Assembly: GCA_029265085.1 (NCBI GenBank)
Contig: JAJUJY010000023.1
Span: 1 to 40,443 of the forward strand
Length of the DNA stretch: 40,443 nt
Direction: 5' to 3'
Origin: Chloroflexota bacterium
GTDB lineage: Bacteria; Chloroflexota; Anaerolineae; Anaerolineales; Anaerolineaceae
Part shown: positions 8,402 to 17,664 of the stretch, piece after piece
Position numbering within the stretch: the first letter of the stretch is position 1
Layout: each line of letters opens with the position of its first letter
Translations under genes and position numbers: made by a program
The notes under the pieces: generated by a model
What the model saw: the letters and a program-made list of their open reading frames with translations, nothing else
What the model was told of the DNA's origin: nothing
The model's database searches: none

Positions 8402-9442
8402 ATGGATTTTGAACGCCCACACCGCCGGTTGAATATCTTAACAGGACAATGGGTGCTGGTTTCACCGCACCGGGCCAAACGTCCGTGGTTAGGTCAGGTC
8501 GAAAAAATTCCTCCAGAGAACTTGCCGCAATATGATCCGACTTGCTATTTATGTCCTGGGAATGAACGCACATCTGGAATAAAAAATCCGAATTATCTGG
8601 AAACCTTTGCCTTTGATAATGATTTTGCTGCGCTGCTTCCTCCAGACAAAGCAGGGGACACTGAATCACCAGCAAGCGACCTGTTGATTGCTGAATCAGA
8701 AGCGGGTATTTGCAGGGTGGTCTGTTTTTCACCCCGGCATGATGTAACCTTACCGCAAATGTCCCAACCAGAGGTTGAAGCAGTGATTCGCACCTGGAGC
8801 GGGCAAACACAGGAACTTGGCCAGCGGGACGAAATTGCTTATGTTCAGGTCTTTGAGAATAAAGGCGCTGTGATGGGATGCTCCAATCCGCATCCGCACA
8901 GCCAGATCTGGGCGACTGGTCACATTCCCAATGAACCTGCCAGCGAATTGATCCGCTTAGAGGATTATTACCACCAGCACGGATCCTGCCTCTTGTGCAA
9001 TTATCTGGCTGAAGAGCGCCGGCTGGGTGAACGGATCGTTGCAGAAAATGAGCATTTCACGGCATTGGTGCCGTTTTGGGCAGTGTGGCCGTTTGAGATC
9101 ATGGTGGTTGCTCACCGCCATATGGGCTCCTTACCCGATCTGACACCTGATGAGGTGAGCGGTATGGCCGATATTGTCCGCCAGGTTACGATCTGCTACG
9201 ATAACCTGTTTGAAATTTCTTTCCCTTATTCGATGGGCTTTCATCAATCTCCCACCGATGGGAAATCATATCCTGGCCAGCATTTGCATTCCCATTATTA
9301 TCCACCGCTCCTGCGTTCTGCAACAGTGAAAAAATTCATGGTGGGGTTTGAAATGCTGGGTATGCCGCAGCGCGACCTGACACCGGAAAAAGCCGCAGAA
9401 CGGCTGCGGAGCTTAAGCAAAGTGCATTACCGGGCAGGTTGA
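8402..9442 (+). CDS. galT: Galactose-1-phosphate uridylyltransferase
   Basis: 346-residue GalT, exchanging UMP between UDP-glucose and galactose-1-phosphate in the Leloir pathway. The HIT-type active site SNPHPHSQIW places the uridylylated His at residue 166 with His164 beside it, the same numbering as the E. coli enzyme. Cys48, Cys51 (CYLCPGNER) and His113 (SPRHDVTL) match the structural zinc ligands. The C-terminal half with SMGFHQSPTDG is also standard. GGAGG overlaps the end of the beta-galactosidase gene, so the two are translated together. It handles galactose released by that enzyme after phosphorylation; galK, galE and galM are not in this window. It meets the response regulator gene tail to tail with only 2 nt between. 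Confidence 0.96.
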   Translation: MDFERPHRRLNILTGQWVLVSPHRAKRPWLGQVEKIPPENLPQYDPTCYLCPGNERTSGIKNPNYLETFAFDNDFAALLPPDKAGDTESPASDLLIAESEAGICRVVCFSPRHDVTLPQMSQPEVEAVIRTWSGQTQELGQRDEIAYVQVFENKGAVMGCSNPHPHSQIWATGHIPNEPASELIRLEDYYHQHGSCLLCNYLAEERRLGERIVAENEHFTALVPFWAVWPFEIMVVAHRHMGSLPDLTPDEVSGMADIVRQVTICYDNLFEISFPYSMGFHQSPTDGKSYPGQHLHSHYYPPLLRSATVKKFMVGFEMLGMPQRDLTPEKAAERLRSLSKVHYRAG

Positions 9443-9444
9443 GA

Positions 9445-10101
9445 TTAGGGATCGCGCCGGATCATGCCTTCTTTCCAGGCATAAACGGCTGCTTGTGTAC
9501 GGTCATTGAGATGCAGTTTGCTGAGGATATTGCTGACATGACCTTTGACGGTTTTCTCGCTCAAAAATAATTTCTCTGCAATTTCTGCATTCGACATTCC
9601 TTCAGCGATCAGGCGCAATACTTCTTGCTCCCGGTCGCTGAGTTCGTTAAAGGGGTTGATCTCTCCCCGCTCTCCGCGCAATTCTTTTACCAGGCGAGCA
9701 GCCACGCGCGGGTGTAATACGGCTTCTCCGTGAGAAGCAGCCCGGACGGCTTCAGCCAGCTCAGCGGGCCCAATATCTTTTAATAAATAAGAAAGTGCGC
9801 CAGCTTTGATCGCTGGGAAAATATGTGAGTCTTCATGAAAAGAAGTCAAGACGACCACTTGTGATCGCGGGCTGACTCGTCTAACCCGCCAGGTGGCCTC
9901 AACTCCATCCATACCCGGCATGGCAAGGTCCATTAAAACGACATCTGGAACCAGGTCGGCGGCTAATTGAACAGCTTCTTCTCCTGAGCCTGCTTCACCA
10001 ACGACCTGCAAATCGGGTTGTGAGTCCAAGTAGGCGCGGACCCCGTTGCGCACAATGACATGATCATCCACGAGAAGGATGGTTGTTTTGCTTTCGTTCA
10101 T
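9445..10101 (-). CDS. NarL/LuxR-family response regulator
   Basis: 218-residue two-component regulator. The receiver domain has the acidic pocket VDDH (residues 11-14), the phospho-acceptor Asp58 in VVLMDLAMPG, and Lys near 108 in YLLKDIGPAE. A LuxR-type helix-turn-helix output domain occupies about residues 150-212 (LSDREQEVLRLIAEGMSN, EKTVKGHVSNILSKL). Its ATG overlaps the histidine kinase stop by 4 nt and has GGAGG upstream, so kinase and regulator are made together. It is the last gene of the set ATPase-permease-kinase-regulator, which suggests it controls the linked exporter. The regulated promoter was not identified. Confidence 0.95.
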   Translation of the reverse strand: MNESKTTILLVDDHVIVRNGVRAYLDSQPDLQVVGEAGSGEEAVQLAADLVPDVVLMDLAMPGMDGVEATWRVRRVSPRSQVVVLTSFHEDSHIFPAIKAGALSYLLKDIGPAELAEAVRAASHGEAVLHPRVAARLVKELRGERGEINPFNELSDREQEVLRLIAEGMSNAEIAEKLFLSEKTVKGHVSNILSKLHLNDRTQAAVYAWKEGMIRRDP

Positions 10102-11555
10102 GCTTCCTCCTGAATTGGCACCTGGATAGTGATGACTGTTCCGGTTGAACTGCTCTGAAGATGGAATTTACCCCCAACATTTTGAACCCGTTCCTGCATG
10201 GAATGCAGCCCAAGTCCTTTTTGGACAGTGTGTTGGTCAAAACCGTGCCCGTTATCAGTAATTTGTAAGCTAACTATGTGGTTCGCGGCATGGATACTTA
10301 CACCGGCAGCGGTAGCTCCACTGTGGCGAATGATATTGGAAAGTGCCTCCTGCGTGACCCGGTATAAGGTTTGTTCCACTTGTTCGGAGAGACCTTTAAT
10401 ATCTTGAGCTTGAAAAATGGTGGCTATATGAGATTGCTTTTCCCATGCCTGTACGAATTCTTTGATGGCTGGGACAAGCCCTTTTTCCGATATTTGGATG
10501 GGACGCAAGGTCTGGATAAGCCCGGTTAATTCTTGCTGGGTCTGGCGAGAAAGCGCCAGCGTACTTTCCAAACGGCGGCGTGCCTCTTCAGGATTACGAT
10601 CCCATAATGATTGAATGGCACCTAAATTCATACTGATGGCAAATACTTGCTGCTTCACACTGTCGTGCAGGTCGCGGGCGAGGCGATTGCGCTCTTCCAG
10701 GGTTGCAAGTTCCTGGCGGGTTTCCACCAGCGATTGTAATTCTTCGGCCATCTGATTTAAATCATTCGCCATCATGCCGATTTCATCCGCGGAATGGTCT
10801 TGGATACGAGGCTGGAAATCGCCGCCGCCCCAGGCGGATGCGGTTTTTGCCACTTTCTTCAGCCTTTTGGTCAATCCGCGGGCAGTGACTGCACCAAAAA
10901 TCGTTCCCATTAACCCGGCTGCAATGGTGAAGATTAATGAGCTGGGCAGCAGAGATGCCAGGGCAAGAGCGACCACATCTTGTTGTGCTGGAAGTTCTAA
11001 CCGGTAAAACAAAGCGCCAATCCGTTCCTCGCCATAAAATATGGGAGCGGCCGCCATCATCCATTCAATGCGGGCTGAATCCGTAGAACGATCGGTCGCC
11101 GAAGTGCCGCGTTTTGTGCTGCGGACCAGATCAATTTCTTGTTCATTCAGATGCTGCCAATAAACATCGCCAGTTTTTACGGTTTCTGGCAAGGTGCTGC
11201 CAACGATGCGGTCGTTTTGATCAATCACCATTAATAAAATTGCGGTGTCATCTGTAAAGTTGAAATCAAAGCTAAGATTTCCAGTTTGCGGTTTTAATCT
11301 CCGGCCGCCATTGGTCTGTGCAAGCCACTCATTGATAAATGGCTGGTCAGGCGGTGTCTGCGCTAAAGCCGGAGCAATATCTTTTGCCACCATTTCCAGT
11401 GCATCCCGCATTAAGTTCGTCATTTGCGGCAACCGATATAAAAATAGGGCGGCAAATAGAACGATCAGGAGTTGAAGCAACACCAATGCACCAACCGTAA
11501 CCAGGGTGTAGGAAAGGGTTAATTTCCATTGTAATTTACTGAATGAACGGAACAT
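10098..11555 (-). CDS. NarL-type sensor histidine kinase (HisKA_3)
   Basis: 485-residue membrane sensor kinase. TM1 spans about residues 14-40, an extracytoplasmic sensor of about 155 residues follows, TM2 lies near 197-222, then a HAMP domain. The dimerisation helix carries the phospho-acceptor His297 in NRLARDLHDSVKQQVF, typical of the DesK/LiaS/NarX class, followed by an ATPase domain with TQEALSNIIRHSG (N box), DNGHGFD (G1) and GLGLHSMQERV (G2). I prefer ATG 11555 over 11564 because AAGGA lies 7-8 nt before the former. The signal is unknown; by analogy with YvfTU- or LiaRS-like sets it may sense membrane or antibiotic stress and drive the upstream ABC exporter. Confidence 0.93.
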   Translation of the reverse strand: MFRSFSKLQWKLTLSYTLVTVGALVLLQLLIVLFAALFLYRLPQMTNLMRDALEMVAKDIAPALAQTPPDQPFINEWLAQTNGGRRLKPQTGNLSFDFNFTDDTAILLMVIDQNDRIVGSTLPETVKTGDVYWQHLNEQEIDLVRSTKRGTSATDRSTDSARIEWMMAAAPIFYGEERIGALFYRLELPAQQDVVALALASLLPSSLIFTIAAGLMGTIFGAVTARGLTKRLKKVAKTASAWGGGDFQPRIQDHSADEIGMMANDLNQMAEELQSLVETRQELATLEERNRLARDLHDSVKQQVFAISMNLGAIQSLWDRNPEEARRRLESTLALSRQTQQELTGLIQTLRPIQISEKGLVPAIKEFVQAWEKQSHIATIFQAQDIKGLSEQVEQTLYRVTQEALSNIIRHSGATAAGVSIHAANHIVSLQITDNGHGFDQHTVQKGLGLHSMQERVQNVGGKFHLQSSSTGTVITIQVPIQEEA

Positions 11556-11620
11556 ACGCTTCATCCTTTAATTTTACCTGATCGATTCAACCGCAAGCGC
11601 AATTTTCATACAGGAATGTT

Positions 11621-11651
11621 ACCGGAGAACAAGGGAACCTCGTCCTCCGGT
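11621..11651 (-). promoter_or_regulatory. Intra-operon hairpin between ABC permease and histidine kinase
   Basis: A 14-bp stem with two G-U pairs and a 3-nt loop (minus strand ACCGGAGGACGAGG, TTC, CCTTGTTCTCCGGT). No T tract follows in the direction of transcription. It sits in the 107-nt gap between the transporter pair and the two-component pair, so it probably sets relative message levels or stability rather than ending transcription. Confidence 0.6.
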
Positions 11652-11662
11652 TTAATTGTTTG

Positions 11663-12511
11663 TTATGCTGATAAATCTTGTTTTTGGAAGACGAGAAATG
11701 CTAAACCCAGTAATACGATGGAGTACGCAGCAATACCCAAAGCTGAAACCAGGGGAGAAAACAGAACAGTAGACGGCTGAGAAGACAGCATCCCGAAAAG
11801 TCCGCCAGTTAATCCGGATGGCAGTGCTGCAGCGATCTTTGCCATGACTCCGCCCATGCTCATCATGAATTGACTGGCCAGGGCTTCTACCAACAAACTG
11901 AAACCGGCACTAATTACGATAGAAGCGGTGATAGAACGGGTCAGTACAGCTAACAAAAATGCCAGCGCCATATAGGGAAGCAAGGAATAAAAGCCAAGGA
12001 TTAAGGATAATCCGGTTATTCCCCAGTCCACATTACCCAAAGAAGTTAATGACCCAAAAGTTGACCAGGTAATGATGCCGCTGACGATCGTGGTGATGAA
12101 AAAGGGAACCAGGATGATTAATCCGGCGGGAACGAGTAATGCCAGGAAGCGGGTGAGAATGACCTTCCATCGCGGCGTTCCGCGGCTGAGGGTGATATGG
12201 ATGGTGCGCCATTGATATTCCTGGGCAACGATGGTGCCAATCAAGGCAATTAAGAGCAAACCACCTAACCCATTGCCTAAAGAAATATTGAGTGACAGGC
12301 TGTTTTGAACTCCACCAGGCCAGTACAGCATTTGAGATGCCTCATCAAAATCTCCCTGTACCTGAACATTGCCACTATTGCCTTGGGTAACGGCAACATT
12401 CAAACCAATCATGATCAACAGCATGATCACAGCAAAAATTAACAGTTCAACCCAAAGCAGTGAACGGCGGTAAATTTTTGTGTTTTCATTCGCAATTAAG
12501 TGTGTTAACAT
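11663..12511 (-). CDS. ABC-2 type transporter permease
   Basis: 282-residue integral membrane protein with six predicted hydrophobic segments (one near residues 18-38, then a cluster from about 75 to 275) separated by an extracytoplasmic stretch around residues 40-65. The segment LIGTIVAQEYQWRTIHITLSRGTPRW is characteristic of ABC-2 permeases and probably contacts the ATPase. I chose the ATG at 12511 because AGGAG lies 7 nt before it; an ATG at 12532 would overlap the ATPase stop and contain that ribosome site inside the gene. It functions with the ATPase directly upstream to export or flip an unknown substrate, possibly a peptide or lipid. Confidence 0.88.
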   Translation of the reverse strand: MLTHLIANENTKIYRRSLLWVELLIFAVIMLLIMIGLNVAVTQGNSGNVQVQGDFDEASQMLYWPGGVQNSLSLNISLGNGLGGLLLIALIGTIVAQEYQWRTIHITLSRGTPRWKVILTRFLALLVPAGLIILVPFFITTIVSGIITWSTFGSLTSLGNVDWGITGLSLILGFYSLLPYMALAFLLAVLTRSITASIVISAGFSLLVEALASQFMMSMGGVMAKIAAALPSGLTGGLFGMLSSQPSTVLFSPLVSALGIAAYSIVLLGLAFLVFQKQDLSA

Positions 12512-12531
12512 GGCAATTCTCCTAAATCGCA

Positions 12532-13437
12532 TTAAGATGGGTTTTGAGTTAATTCAAGGAACAGGCTTTCCAGGTCTGGACGACCTGAAGTGATTTCGTT
12601 GGGATAAATCCCGTTCGCGGCCAGGTGTGCAATAATGTTTTGGCTGGTTACACCTGCAAGCGTGACAAAGCGGCCGTTCGGTTGAATATTTACTGCTCCG
12701 GGGATTTGGGCAAGGATTGCTGCAACCTGGGTTGGATTATCTACATGGACTTTTACATGAGTCTGGTTGCCTAATAATTCACTGACTGCACCCTGGGCAA
12801 TCACTTTGCCTTTATTGATCACAGCAACCCGGTCGCAAACCTGTTCAACTTCGTGGAGCAAATGGCTGGAAAGCATCACGGTAACACCCTGGTCGGCTAA
12901 TCCACGGAGCAGGTCGCGGACTTCACGCATCCCGGCGGGGTCCATGCCGTTGGTTGGTTCGTCTAGAATGAGGATTTCCGGGCTGTGCAGCATGGCGATG
13001 GCCAATCCCAGCCGCTGCTTCATGCCGGTAGAATATTTTCCGGCTGGACGGTTTGCCGCGTCTGCCAGTCCAACCTGTTGTATGGTTTCCTGAATTTTTG
13101 CCTGGGTGATCTGAGGAGATAAGCGGGCGATAATTTCTAAATTTTGTTTTCCGGAAAGGTATGGAACCAAAGCAGGGGCGCCAACCAGTGAACCAACTTT
13201 TCGCAGGGCTTTGTTATGGGAAGGAGTGACAGTTTCTCCGAAAATGCGCACTTCCCCAGCGGTTGGATGAAGCAATCCCAGGATCATACCGATGGTCGTG
13301 GTTTTGCCTGCGCCATTTGGTCCAAGGAAGCCAAACACTTCTCCTTTGCGGACCTGTAAATTCGCGTCCTCGACGGCTGTGAAATTGCCGAATGATTTTT
13401 TCAAATGGATCGTTTCTAAAGGATATTGCGCGTTCAT
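12532..13437 (-). CDS. ABC transporter ATP-binding protein
   Basis: 301-residue nucleotide-binding subunit of the CcmA/BcrA type. Walker A is [10 protein letters not shown] (residues 39-48), the signature is YSTGMKQRLGLA, Walker B is ILILDEPTNGMDP, and the switch His follows in LSSHLLHEVEQ. A C-terminal extension of about 80 residues (from KVHVDNPTQVAAIL) is usual in bacitracin-resistance-like exporters. AAGGAGA lies upstream of the ATG. It energises the ABC-2 permease that follows and heads the four-gene set ending in the two-component system. Substrate is unknown. It is divergent from the tro-like locus, sharing a 244-nt intergenic region. Confidence 0.94.
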   Translation of the reverse strand: MNAQYPLETIHLKKSFGNFTAVEDANLQVRKGEVFGFLGPNGAGKTTTIGMILGLLHPTAGEVRIFGETVTPSHNKALRKVGSLVGAPALVPYLSGKQNLEIIARLSPQITQAKIQETIQQVGLADAANRPAGKYSTGMKQRLGLAIAMLHSPEILILDEPTNGMDPAGMREVRDLLRGLADQGVTVMLSSHLLHEVEQVCDRVAVINKGKVIAQGAVSELLGNQTHVKVHVDNPTQVAAILAQIPGAVNIQPNGRFVTLAGVTSQNIIAHLAANGIYPNEITSGRPDLESLFLELTQNPS

Positions 13438-13566
13438 TGGTTTCTCCTTATTTTGTGTTATCTACATCATACAGGACCTAACCCCCAAGGCTGCGAGGCT
13501 TTAGGATGGTTTGGAATGGGTCTTAAGTCCTATTTCTGTTTGTCCATCTGTCTAGCCGGGGTTAAC

Positions 13567-13596
13567 TTGACAAACAAGAGTGATATTATCTATAAT
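13567..13596 (+). promoter_or_regulatory. Promoter of the tro-like metal uptake locus
   Basis: TTGACA (13567-13572) and TATAAT (13591-13596) are both perfect, with 18 nt between. Transcription should begin around 13603, inside the first of two palindromes, so bound repressor would cover the start site. The promoter reads toward the lipoprotein gene at 13682. Confidence 0.72.
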
Positions 13597-13597
13597 A

Positions 13598-13638
13598 ATA
13601 ATTAGATAAGACTAATTATCTATTTAGATATAACTAAA
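13598..13638. promoter_or_regulatory. Two tandem palindromic operators, probable TroR/DtxR sites
   Basis: Site 1, 13598-13619, has perfect 8-bp arms (ATAATTAG and CTAATTAT) around 6 nt. Site 2, 13623-13638, has perfect 5-bp arms (TTTAG and CTAAA) around 6 nt. Both share the core TTAG-N6-CTAA and their centres are 22 bp apart, about two helical turns. DtxR-family operators commonly have TTAG/CTAA-like half-sites, and a DtxR-family gene ends the operon, so metal-dependent repression by that protein is the natural inference. Confidence 0.68.
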
Positions 13639-13681
13639 ATTTTCAAAACGGCCATGCATGGTTCGTTTGTGGAGCAAAAGA

Positions 13682-14620
13682 ATGTACAAATTCACATGGT
13701 ACCTCATGATAATGTTTGGGCTGGTGCTCTCGGCCTGTGCACCAGTAGTTACCAAAGCAGAAAGTGATCCATCTTTTCAGACGATCAACGTCACCACAAC
13801 TACTGGGATGATCACCGATCTCGTAAAAAATATCGGCGGGGAGCGGGTAACCGTAACCGGTTTGATGGGCGCTGGGGTTGACCCGCATCTCTATAAAGCC
13901 AGCGAGCGGGATGTGATTGCGCTGCAAGAGGCTGATATGATCTTCTATAACGGCCTGCACCTGGAAGCCGGCATGGCGACTGTGTTGGAAAAGCTGGCAG
14001 AACGACGACCAGTTGTGGCGGTTAGTGATTCGATTGACCGATCAGAACTGCTTGCGCCGCCGGAATTTCAAGGGGCGTATGATCCGCATATCTGGTTCGA
14101 TGTGCAGATGTGGATGAAAGCCGCTGAAAAAGTACAGGCATCTTTGAGTGAATTTGACCCGCAATATAAGGATGTTTACCAGGCGAATATGGAGCAATAT
14201 TTGGCAGAACTGCAAGAGCTTGATGCTTATGTGCGCAGCCAGGCCGCCCGATTGCCTGAAGATCAGCGTGTATTGGTGACAGCCCATGATGCATTTAATT
14301 ATTTTGGGCGAGCCTATGGTTTTGAAGTAAAGGGCTTGCAAGGAATCAGTACGCAATCTGAAGCGAGCACTGCTGACGTGCAGGCACTGGCTGAATTTAT
14401 TGCCAGCCGAAAAATTCCTGCCATATTTGTGGAATCTTCGGTCCCGCAGCGCAATATTGAGGCGGTTCAAGCATCTGTCCAGGCAAAAGGCTGGCAGGTG
14501 GTCATTGGCGGTTCTTTATATTCTGATGCGATGGGTGATGCGGGCACTATCGAAGGAACCTATACCGGTATGATCCGCCGCAATATTGACACGATCGTTT
14601 CTGCACTGTTAGGGCAATAA
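13682..14620 (+). CDS. troA: TroA-like metal-binding lipoprotein of ABC importer
   Basis: 312-residue cluster A-I solute-binding protein. It has a signal peptide with lipobox LSAC (lipidated Cys19). The metal ligands expected from TroA are all visible: His69 (GVDPHLY), His136 (YDPHIWFD), His202 ([11 protein letters not shown]) and Asp282 ([11 protein letters not shown]). The third ligand is His as in TroA/ZnuA, not Glu as in PsaA/MntC, and there is no ZnuA-type His-rich loop. The stretches [19 protein letters not shown] and SDAMGDAGT look very close to Treponema TroA as I recall it. GGAG lies 7 nt before ATG 13682, so the upstream ATG at 13658 is rejected. It captures zinc or manganese outside the membrane for the permeases that follow. 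Confidence 0.92.
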   Translation: MYKFTWYLMIMFGLVLSACAPVVTKAESDPSFQTINVTTTTGMITDLVKNIGGERVTVTGLMGAGVDPHLYKASERDVIALQEADMIFYNGLHLEAGMATVLEKLAERRPVVAVSDSIDRSELLAPPEFQGAYDPHIWFDVQMWMKAAEKVQASLSEFDPQYKDVYQANMEQYLAELQELDAYVRSQAARLPEDQRVLVTAHDAFNYFGRAYGFEVKGLQGISTQSEASTADVQALAEFIASRKIPAIFVESSVPQRNIEAVQASVQAKGWQVVIGGSLYSDAMGDAGTIEGTYTGMIRRNIDTIVSALLGQ

Positions 14621-14630
14621 GGAGGGCTTT

Positions 14631-15428
14631 ATGGACCAGCTATCTGCAATATCTGTCATGGACTTAACTGTGGCGTATAAAGAGAAACCCGTGTTATGGG
14701 ATGTTGACCTGGAGGTTCCAGGGGGAACATTAATGGCAATTGTAGGACCCAACGGAGCAGGAAAAACTACCTTATTAAAGGCAATGTTGGGATTAATTCC
14801 GGCTGCGGCTGGACAAGTATTCGTGTACGGAAAACCGTTTCACCTTCAACGTAGAATGGTAGGTTATGTTCCTCAGCGGGGTTCGGTCGATTGGGATTTT
14901 CCTGCCAGTGTTTTGGATGTGGTCACGATGGGACGGTATGGGGCATTGGGATGGTTCCGGCGGCCTGGCAAGTCAGAAAGAGTGTTGGCAGAGGAAGCAC
15001 TGGCCAAGGTGGGTATGTTAACCTTTGCAAACCGCCAGATCAGCCAGCTTTCTGGTGGGCAGCAGCAAAGAGTCTTTTTAGCCCGGGCATTGATTCAGGA
15101 TGCGCAGGTGTACTTAATGGATGAACCCTTTCAAGGGGTGGATGCGGTTACAGAGAGGGCTATCGTTAAACTGCTGCAGGATTTAAGAGCTGCCGGGAAA
15201 TCGGTGGTGGTTGTTCATCATGATCTACAGACAGTGCCGGAATATTTTGATTGGGTCACCTTGTTGAATGTTCGCAGGATCGCCAGCGGCCCAGTCACGG
15301 AAGTCTTTTCGGAAGCTAATTTACGGAAAACATACGGTGGAAGAGTTCCTTTGCTTGGTGAATTGAATGGAAAAACAGGATATTCAATAAGCCTTGAGCA
15401 GCATCCAGGCGGACGGGAGAACGGATGA
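14631..15428 (+). CDS. troB: Metal ABC transporter ATPase, TroB-like
   Basis: 265-residue ATPase. Walker [16 protein letters not shown] lies near residues 38-52, the signature is [15 protein letters not shown], Walker B is [12 protein letters not shown], and the switch His lies in [14 protein letters not shown]. The segment [22 protein letters not shown] is the Q-loop region typical of zinc/manganese importers. GGAGGGC precedes the ATG, 10 nt after the lipoprotein stop. Its stop overlaps the next permease start (ATGA). It powers import through the two permeases and belongs to the same transcript. Confidence 0.94.
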   Translation: MDQLSAISVMDLTVAYKEKPVLWDVDLEVPGGTLMAIVGPNGAGKTTLLKAMLGLIPAAAGQVFVYGKPFHLQRRMVGYVPQRGSVDWDFPASVLDVVTMGRYGALGWFRRPGKSERVLAEEALAKVGMLTFANRQISQLSGGQQQRVFLARALIQDAQVYLMDEPFQGVDAVTERAIVKLLQDLRAAGKSVVVVHHDLQTVPEYFDWVTLLNVRRIASGPVTEVFSEANLRKTYGGRVPLLGELNGKTGYSISLEQHPGGRENG

Positions 15429-16558
15429 ACATTGTTGATTGGTTCAATCAGTTTCTGCTTGATTACACTTTGCGCACCGTTACGTTGGGAGCTGGTTTGG
15501 TGGGATTATTAAGCGGGGTGTTAGGCGCTTATGCGGTCTTACGCAGACAAAGTCTGTTGGGTGATGCGATTTCGCATGCAACCTTGCCAGGAGTGGTACT
15601 GGCTTTCTTGCTCACTCGCAGTAAAGCACCAATGGTGCTGCTGGTGGGTGCATTAGCGGCCGGCTGGTTGGCCATGTTGTGGGTTCTTACCATCACGCGT
15701 CATACCCGGATCAAGCAAGACAGTGCCTTAGGTTTGGTGCTTTCCGTTTTTTTTGGCTTAGGGATGGTATTGTTAACCTTTACACAGCGGCTTCCGGATG
15801 CCCGCCAGGCAGGTTTAGAACAATTCTTGTTTGGGCAGGCGGCCACTTTATTGGAACGTGATGTGATCAATATGGCTCTCATCAGCGGCGCTGTAATTCT
15901 TCTTGTTGGTTTATTTTGGAAAGAATTTAAATTACTCAGCTTTGACCGCGACTTTGGACATTCGCTAGGATTCCCGATGGGCGTGTTGGATGTGCTGCTC
16001 ACCAGTTTATTGGTTGCAGCGGTAGTGGTTGGTATACAGGCTGTTGGGGTTGTGTTGATGTCAGCAATGATTGTTGCTCCGGCGGTGGCAGCTCGCCAGT
16101 GGACCAATCACCTCTCCAGAATGGTTGGTCTTTCTGCATTGTTTGGCGTGATTGCGGGTGTGAGCGGAGTTTTGGTCAGTAACACAACCTCCGGCCTTTC
16201 GACCGGGCCAACTATTGTATTGAGCATCAGCTTCATTGTGCTGGTGTCAGTTTTATTTGCCCCCCAGCGCGGTGTGGTTGTGCAGCAGATCAAGCGATGG
16301 CGCAGCCAATCCACCATCCGGGATGAATCCGTGCTGTCCAGCCTGTTTACGTTGGCTGCTCACCATGAGGACGTCTTCCACCCCCATTCATTAGCGGCTG
16401 TAAAAACGATGGTTGCGGTTCCATCGGGCGTTCAGCATAGTTTGAACCGGCTGCGCGCAAAAGGGTGGGTGCGCCAAACCACTGAACAGAATTGGGTATT
16501 GACCCCAGTGGGTGTGGAGGCGGCCCAGCGCTTATTGGAAAATGAGAGGGATGAATGA
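15425..16558 (+). CDS. troC: Metal ABC transporter permease with C-terminal winged-helix-like tail, TroC-like
   Basis: 377-residue ABC-3 family permease. Residues 1-285 contain about eight hydrophobic helices with family marks [21 protein letters not shown] near the N-terminus and [22 protein letters not shown]. Residues about 302-377 are soluble and resemble a winged helix: a recognition-like pair ([18 protein letters not shown]), a wing (TTEQNWVLT) and a final helix ([11 protein letters not shown]), similar to the N-terminal domain of DtxR-type repressors. Ordinary members end near 280-300 residues. The start overlaps the ATPase stop, and the stop overlaps the next permease. The tail could sense metal, bind DNA or regulate the channel; none is shown by sequence. 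Confidence 0.9.
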   Translation: MNIVDWFNQFLLDYTLRTVTLGAGLVGLLSGVLGAYAVLRRQSLLGDAISHATLPGVVLAFLLTRSKAPMVLLVGALAAGWLAMLWVLTITRHTRIKQDSALGLVLSVFFGLGMVLLTFTQRLPDARQAGLEQFLFGQAATLLERDVINMALISGAVILLVGLFWKEFKLLSFDRDFGHSLGFPMGVLDVLLTSLLVAAVVVGIQAVGVVLMSAMIVAPAVAARQWTNHLSRMVGLSALFGVIAGVSGVLVSNTTSGLSTGPTIVLSISFIVLVSVLFAPQRGVVVQQIKRWRSQSTIRDESVLSSLFTLAAHHEDVFHPHSLAAVKTMVAVPSGVQHSLNRLRAKGWVRQTTEQNWVLTPVGVEAAQRLLENERDE

Positions 16559-17664
16559 GTATCACGCAAATTGAAATTCAATTGATTGCAGCCATAACCG
16601 CCGCAGCCTGTGCAATTCCAGGGGTCTTCCTGGTTTTGCAGCGGAAGGCGATGTTAAGCGATGCGATCAGTCATACGGTTTTGTTAGGCATCGTTCTCGG
16701 TTTTTTCTGGGTCAAAGACCTGGCATCACCAGTATTAATTGCCGGAGCAGCCTTGATCGGAGTGGTCACGGTCAGCCTGATTGCGCTTTTAGAATGTACT
16801 CAATTGGTTCGTGAAGATGCAGCCATTGGGTTGGTATTTCCGGCCTTGTTTAGTGTGGCCGTAATCTTGATTTCTTTGTACGCAGGAAATGTTCACCTGG
16901 ATACCGATGCAGTACTGGTCGGTGAAATTGCCTTTGCTCCGTTTAACCGGTTTGCCCCCTTTGGTGTGGATATCGGACCTGTGGGATTGTATTTGATGGG
17001 TGGAATTTTTCTGCTGAATTTAATTTTTGTCTTATTGCTGTATAAGGAATTAAAAATTTCAAGTTTTGATGCTGCATTAGCAGCCAGCCTGGGATTTGTG
17101 CCCGCAATACTGCATTATGTTTTGATGAGCCTGGTTTCTGTCACGGTTGTTGGTGCGTTTGATATTGTCGGGTCTGTTTTGGTGGTGGCATTGATGATCG
17201 CACCGCCAGCCGCTGCCTACTTGCTGACAGATCGCTTGAGCAGAATGCTCCTGTTAAGTGTTTTGTTTGGGGTTGTCAGTGCGGTGGCGGGGTATTGGAT
17301 TGCAAGAATGCTGGACGCTTCAATTGCTGGTTCAATGTCCGTTGCGGCCGGTGTGGTTTTTGCTCTGGCTTTTTGCTTTGCTCCGGAGCGGGGACTGGTC
17401 GCTGGGTATCGGCGCAGACGCGATCAGCGATGGCAGTTTGCCTTGACTATGTTGACGGCGCATTTATTGAATCATGAGCACACGCTAGAAGAACAGGCCG
17501 AAAGCCAGGTTAGTCATCTGGGAGAACATATGCGTTGGACGAATGATTTTTCAACACAGGTGGTTCAGATCGCGGAGCACAAAGGGTTGATTGTGCGAAA
17601 TGGAAACATGCTTTATCTGACCGATGCAGGCCGGATGCGCGCGGATCAGGCATTTACTCTATAA
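16555..17664 (+). CDS. troD: Second metal ABC transporter permease with C-terminal winged-helix-like tail, TroD-like
   Basis: 369-residue ABC-3 permease homologous to the preceding one. It has LQRKAMLSDAISHTVLLGIVLG near the N-terminus, an internal DIVGSVLVVALMIAPPAAAYLLTDRL helix, and about eight membrane segments up to residue 270. The soluble tail (about 295-369) again looks like a winged helix: FALTMLTAHLL, a middle helix pair, then GLIVRNGNMLYLTDAGRMRAD, though it is more diverged than in TroC. The 4-nt overlap with troC suggests coupled translation into a TroC-TroD heterodimer. Its last codons contain the -10 box of the repressor gene. Confidence 0.9.
   Translation: MSITQIEIQLIAAITAAACAIPGVFLVLQRKAMLSDAISHTVLLGIVLGFFWVKDLASPVLIAGAALIGVVTVSLIALLECTQLVREDAAIGLVFPALFSVAVILISLYAGNVHLDTDAVLVGEIAFAPFNRFAPFGVDIGPVGLYLMGGIFLLNLIFVLLLYKELKISSFDAALAASLGFVPAILHYVLMSLVSVTVVGAFDIVGSVLVVALMIAPPAAAYLLTDRLSRMLLLSVLFGVVSAVAGYWIARMLDASIAGSMSVAAGVVFALAFCFAPERGLVAGYRRRRDQRWQFALTMLTAHLLNHEHTLEEQAESQVSHLGEHMRWTNDFSTQVVQIAEHKGLIVRNGNMLYLTDAGRMRADQAFTL

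Noticed and set aside
3324..9442. A missing MalK-type ATPase hidden in the sugar locus
   Set aside because: No Walker motifs occur on either strand between 3324 and 9442; a shared ATPase elsewhere is more likely.
13519..13530. GGTCTTAAGTCC near-palindrome as the response regulator binding site for the ABC operon
   Set aside because: One 12-bp imperfect palindrome with no second copy and no known matching motif; too weak to call.
13682..14620. Manganese-specific PsaA/MntC assignment
   Set aside because: A Glu in FVESSVP first looked like the PsaA ligand, but the aligned third ligand is His202 in TAHDAFNYF, as in TroA.
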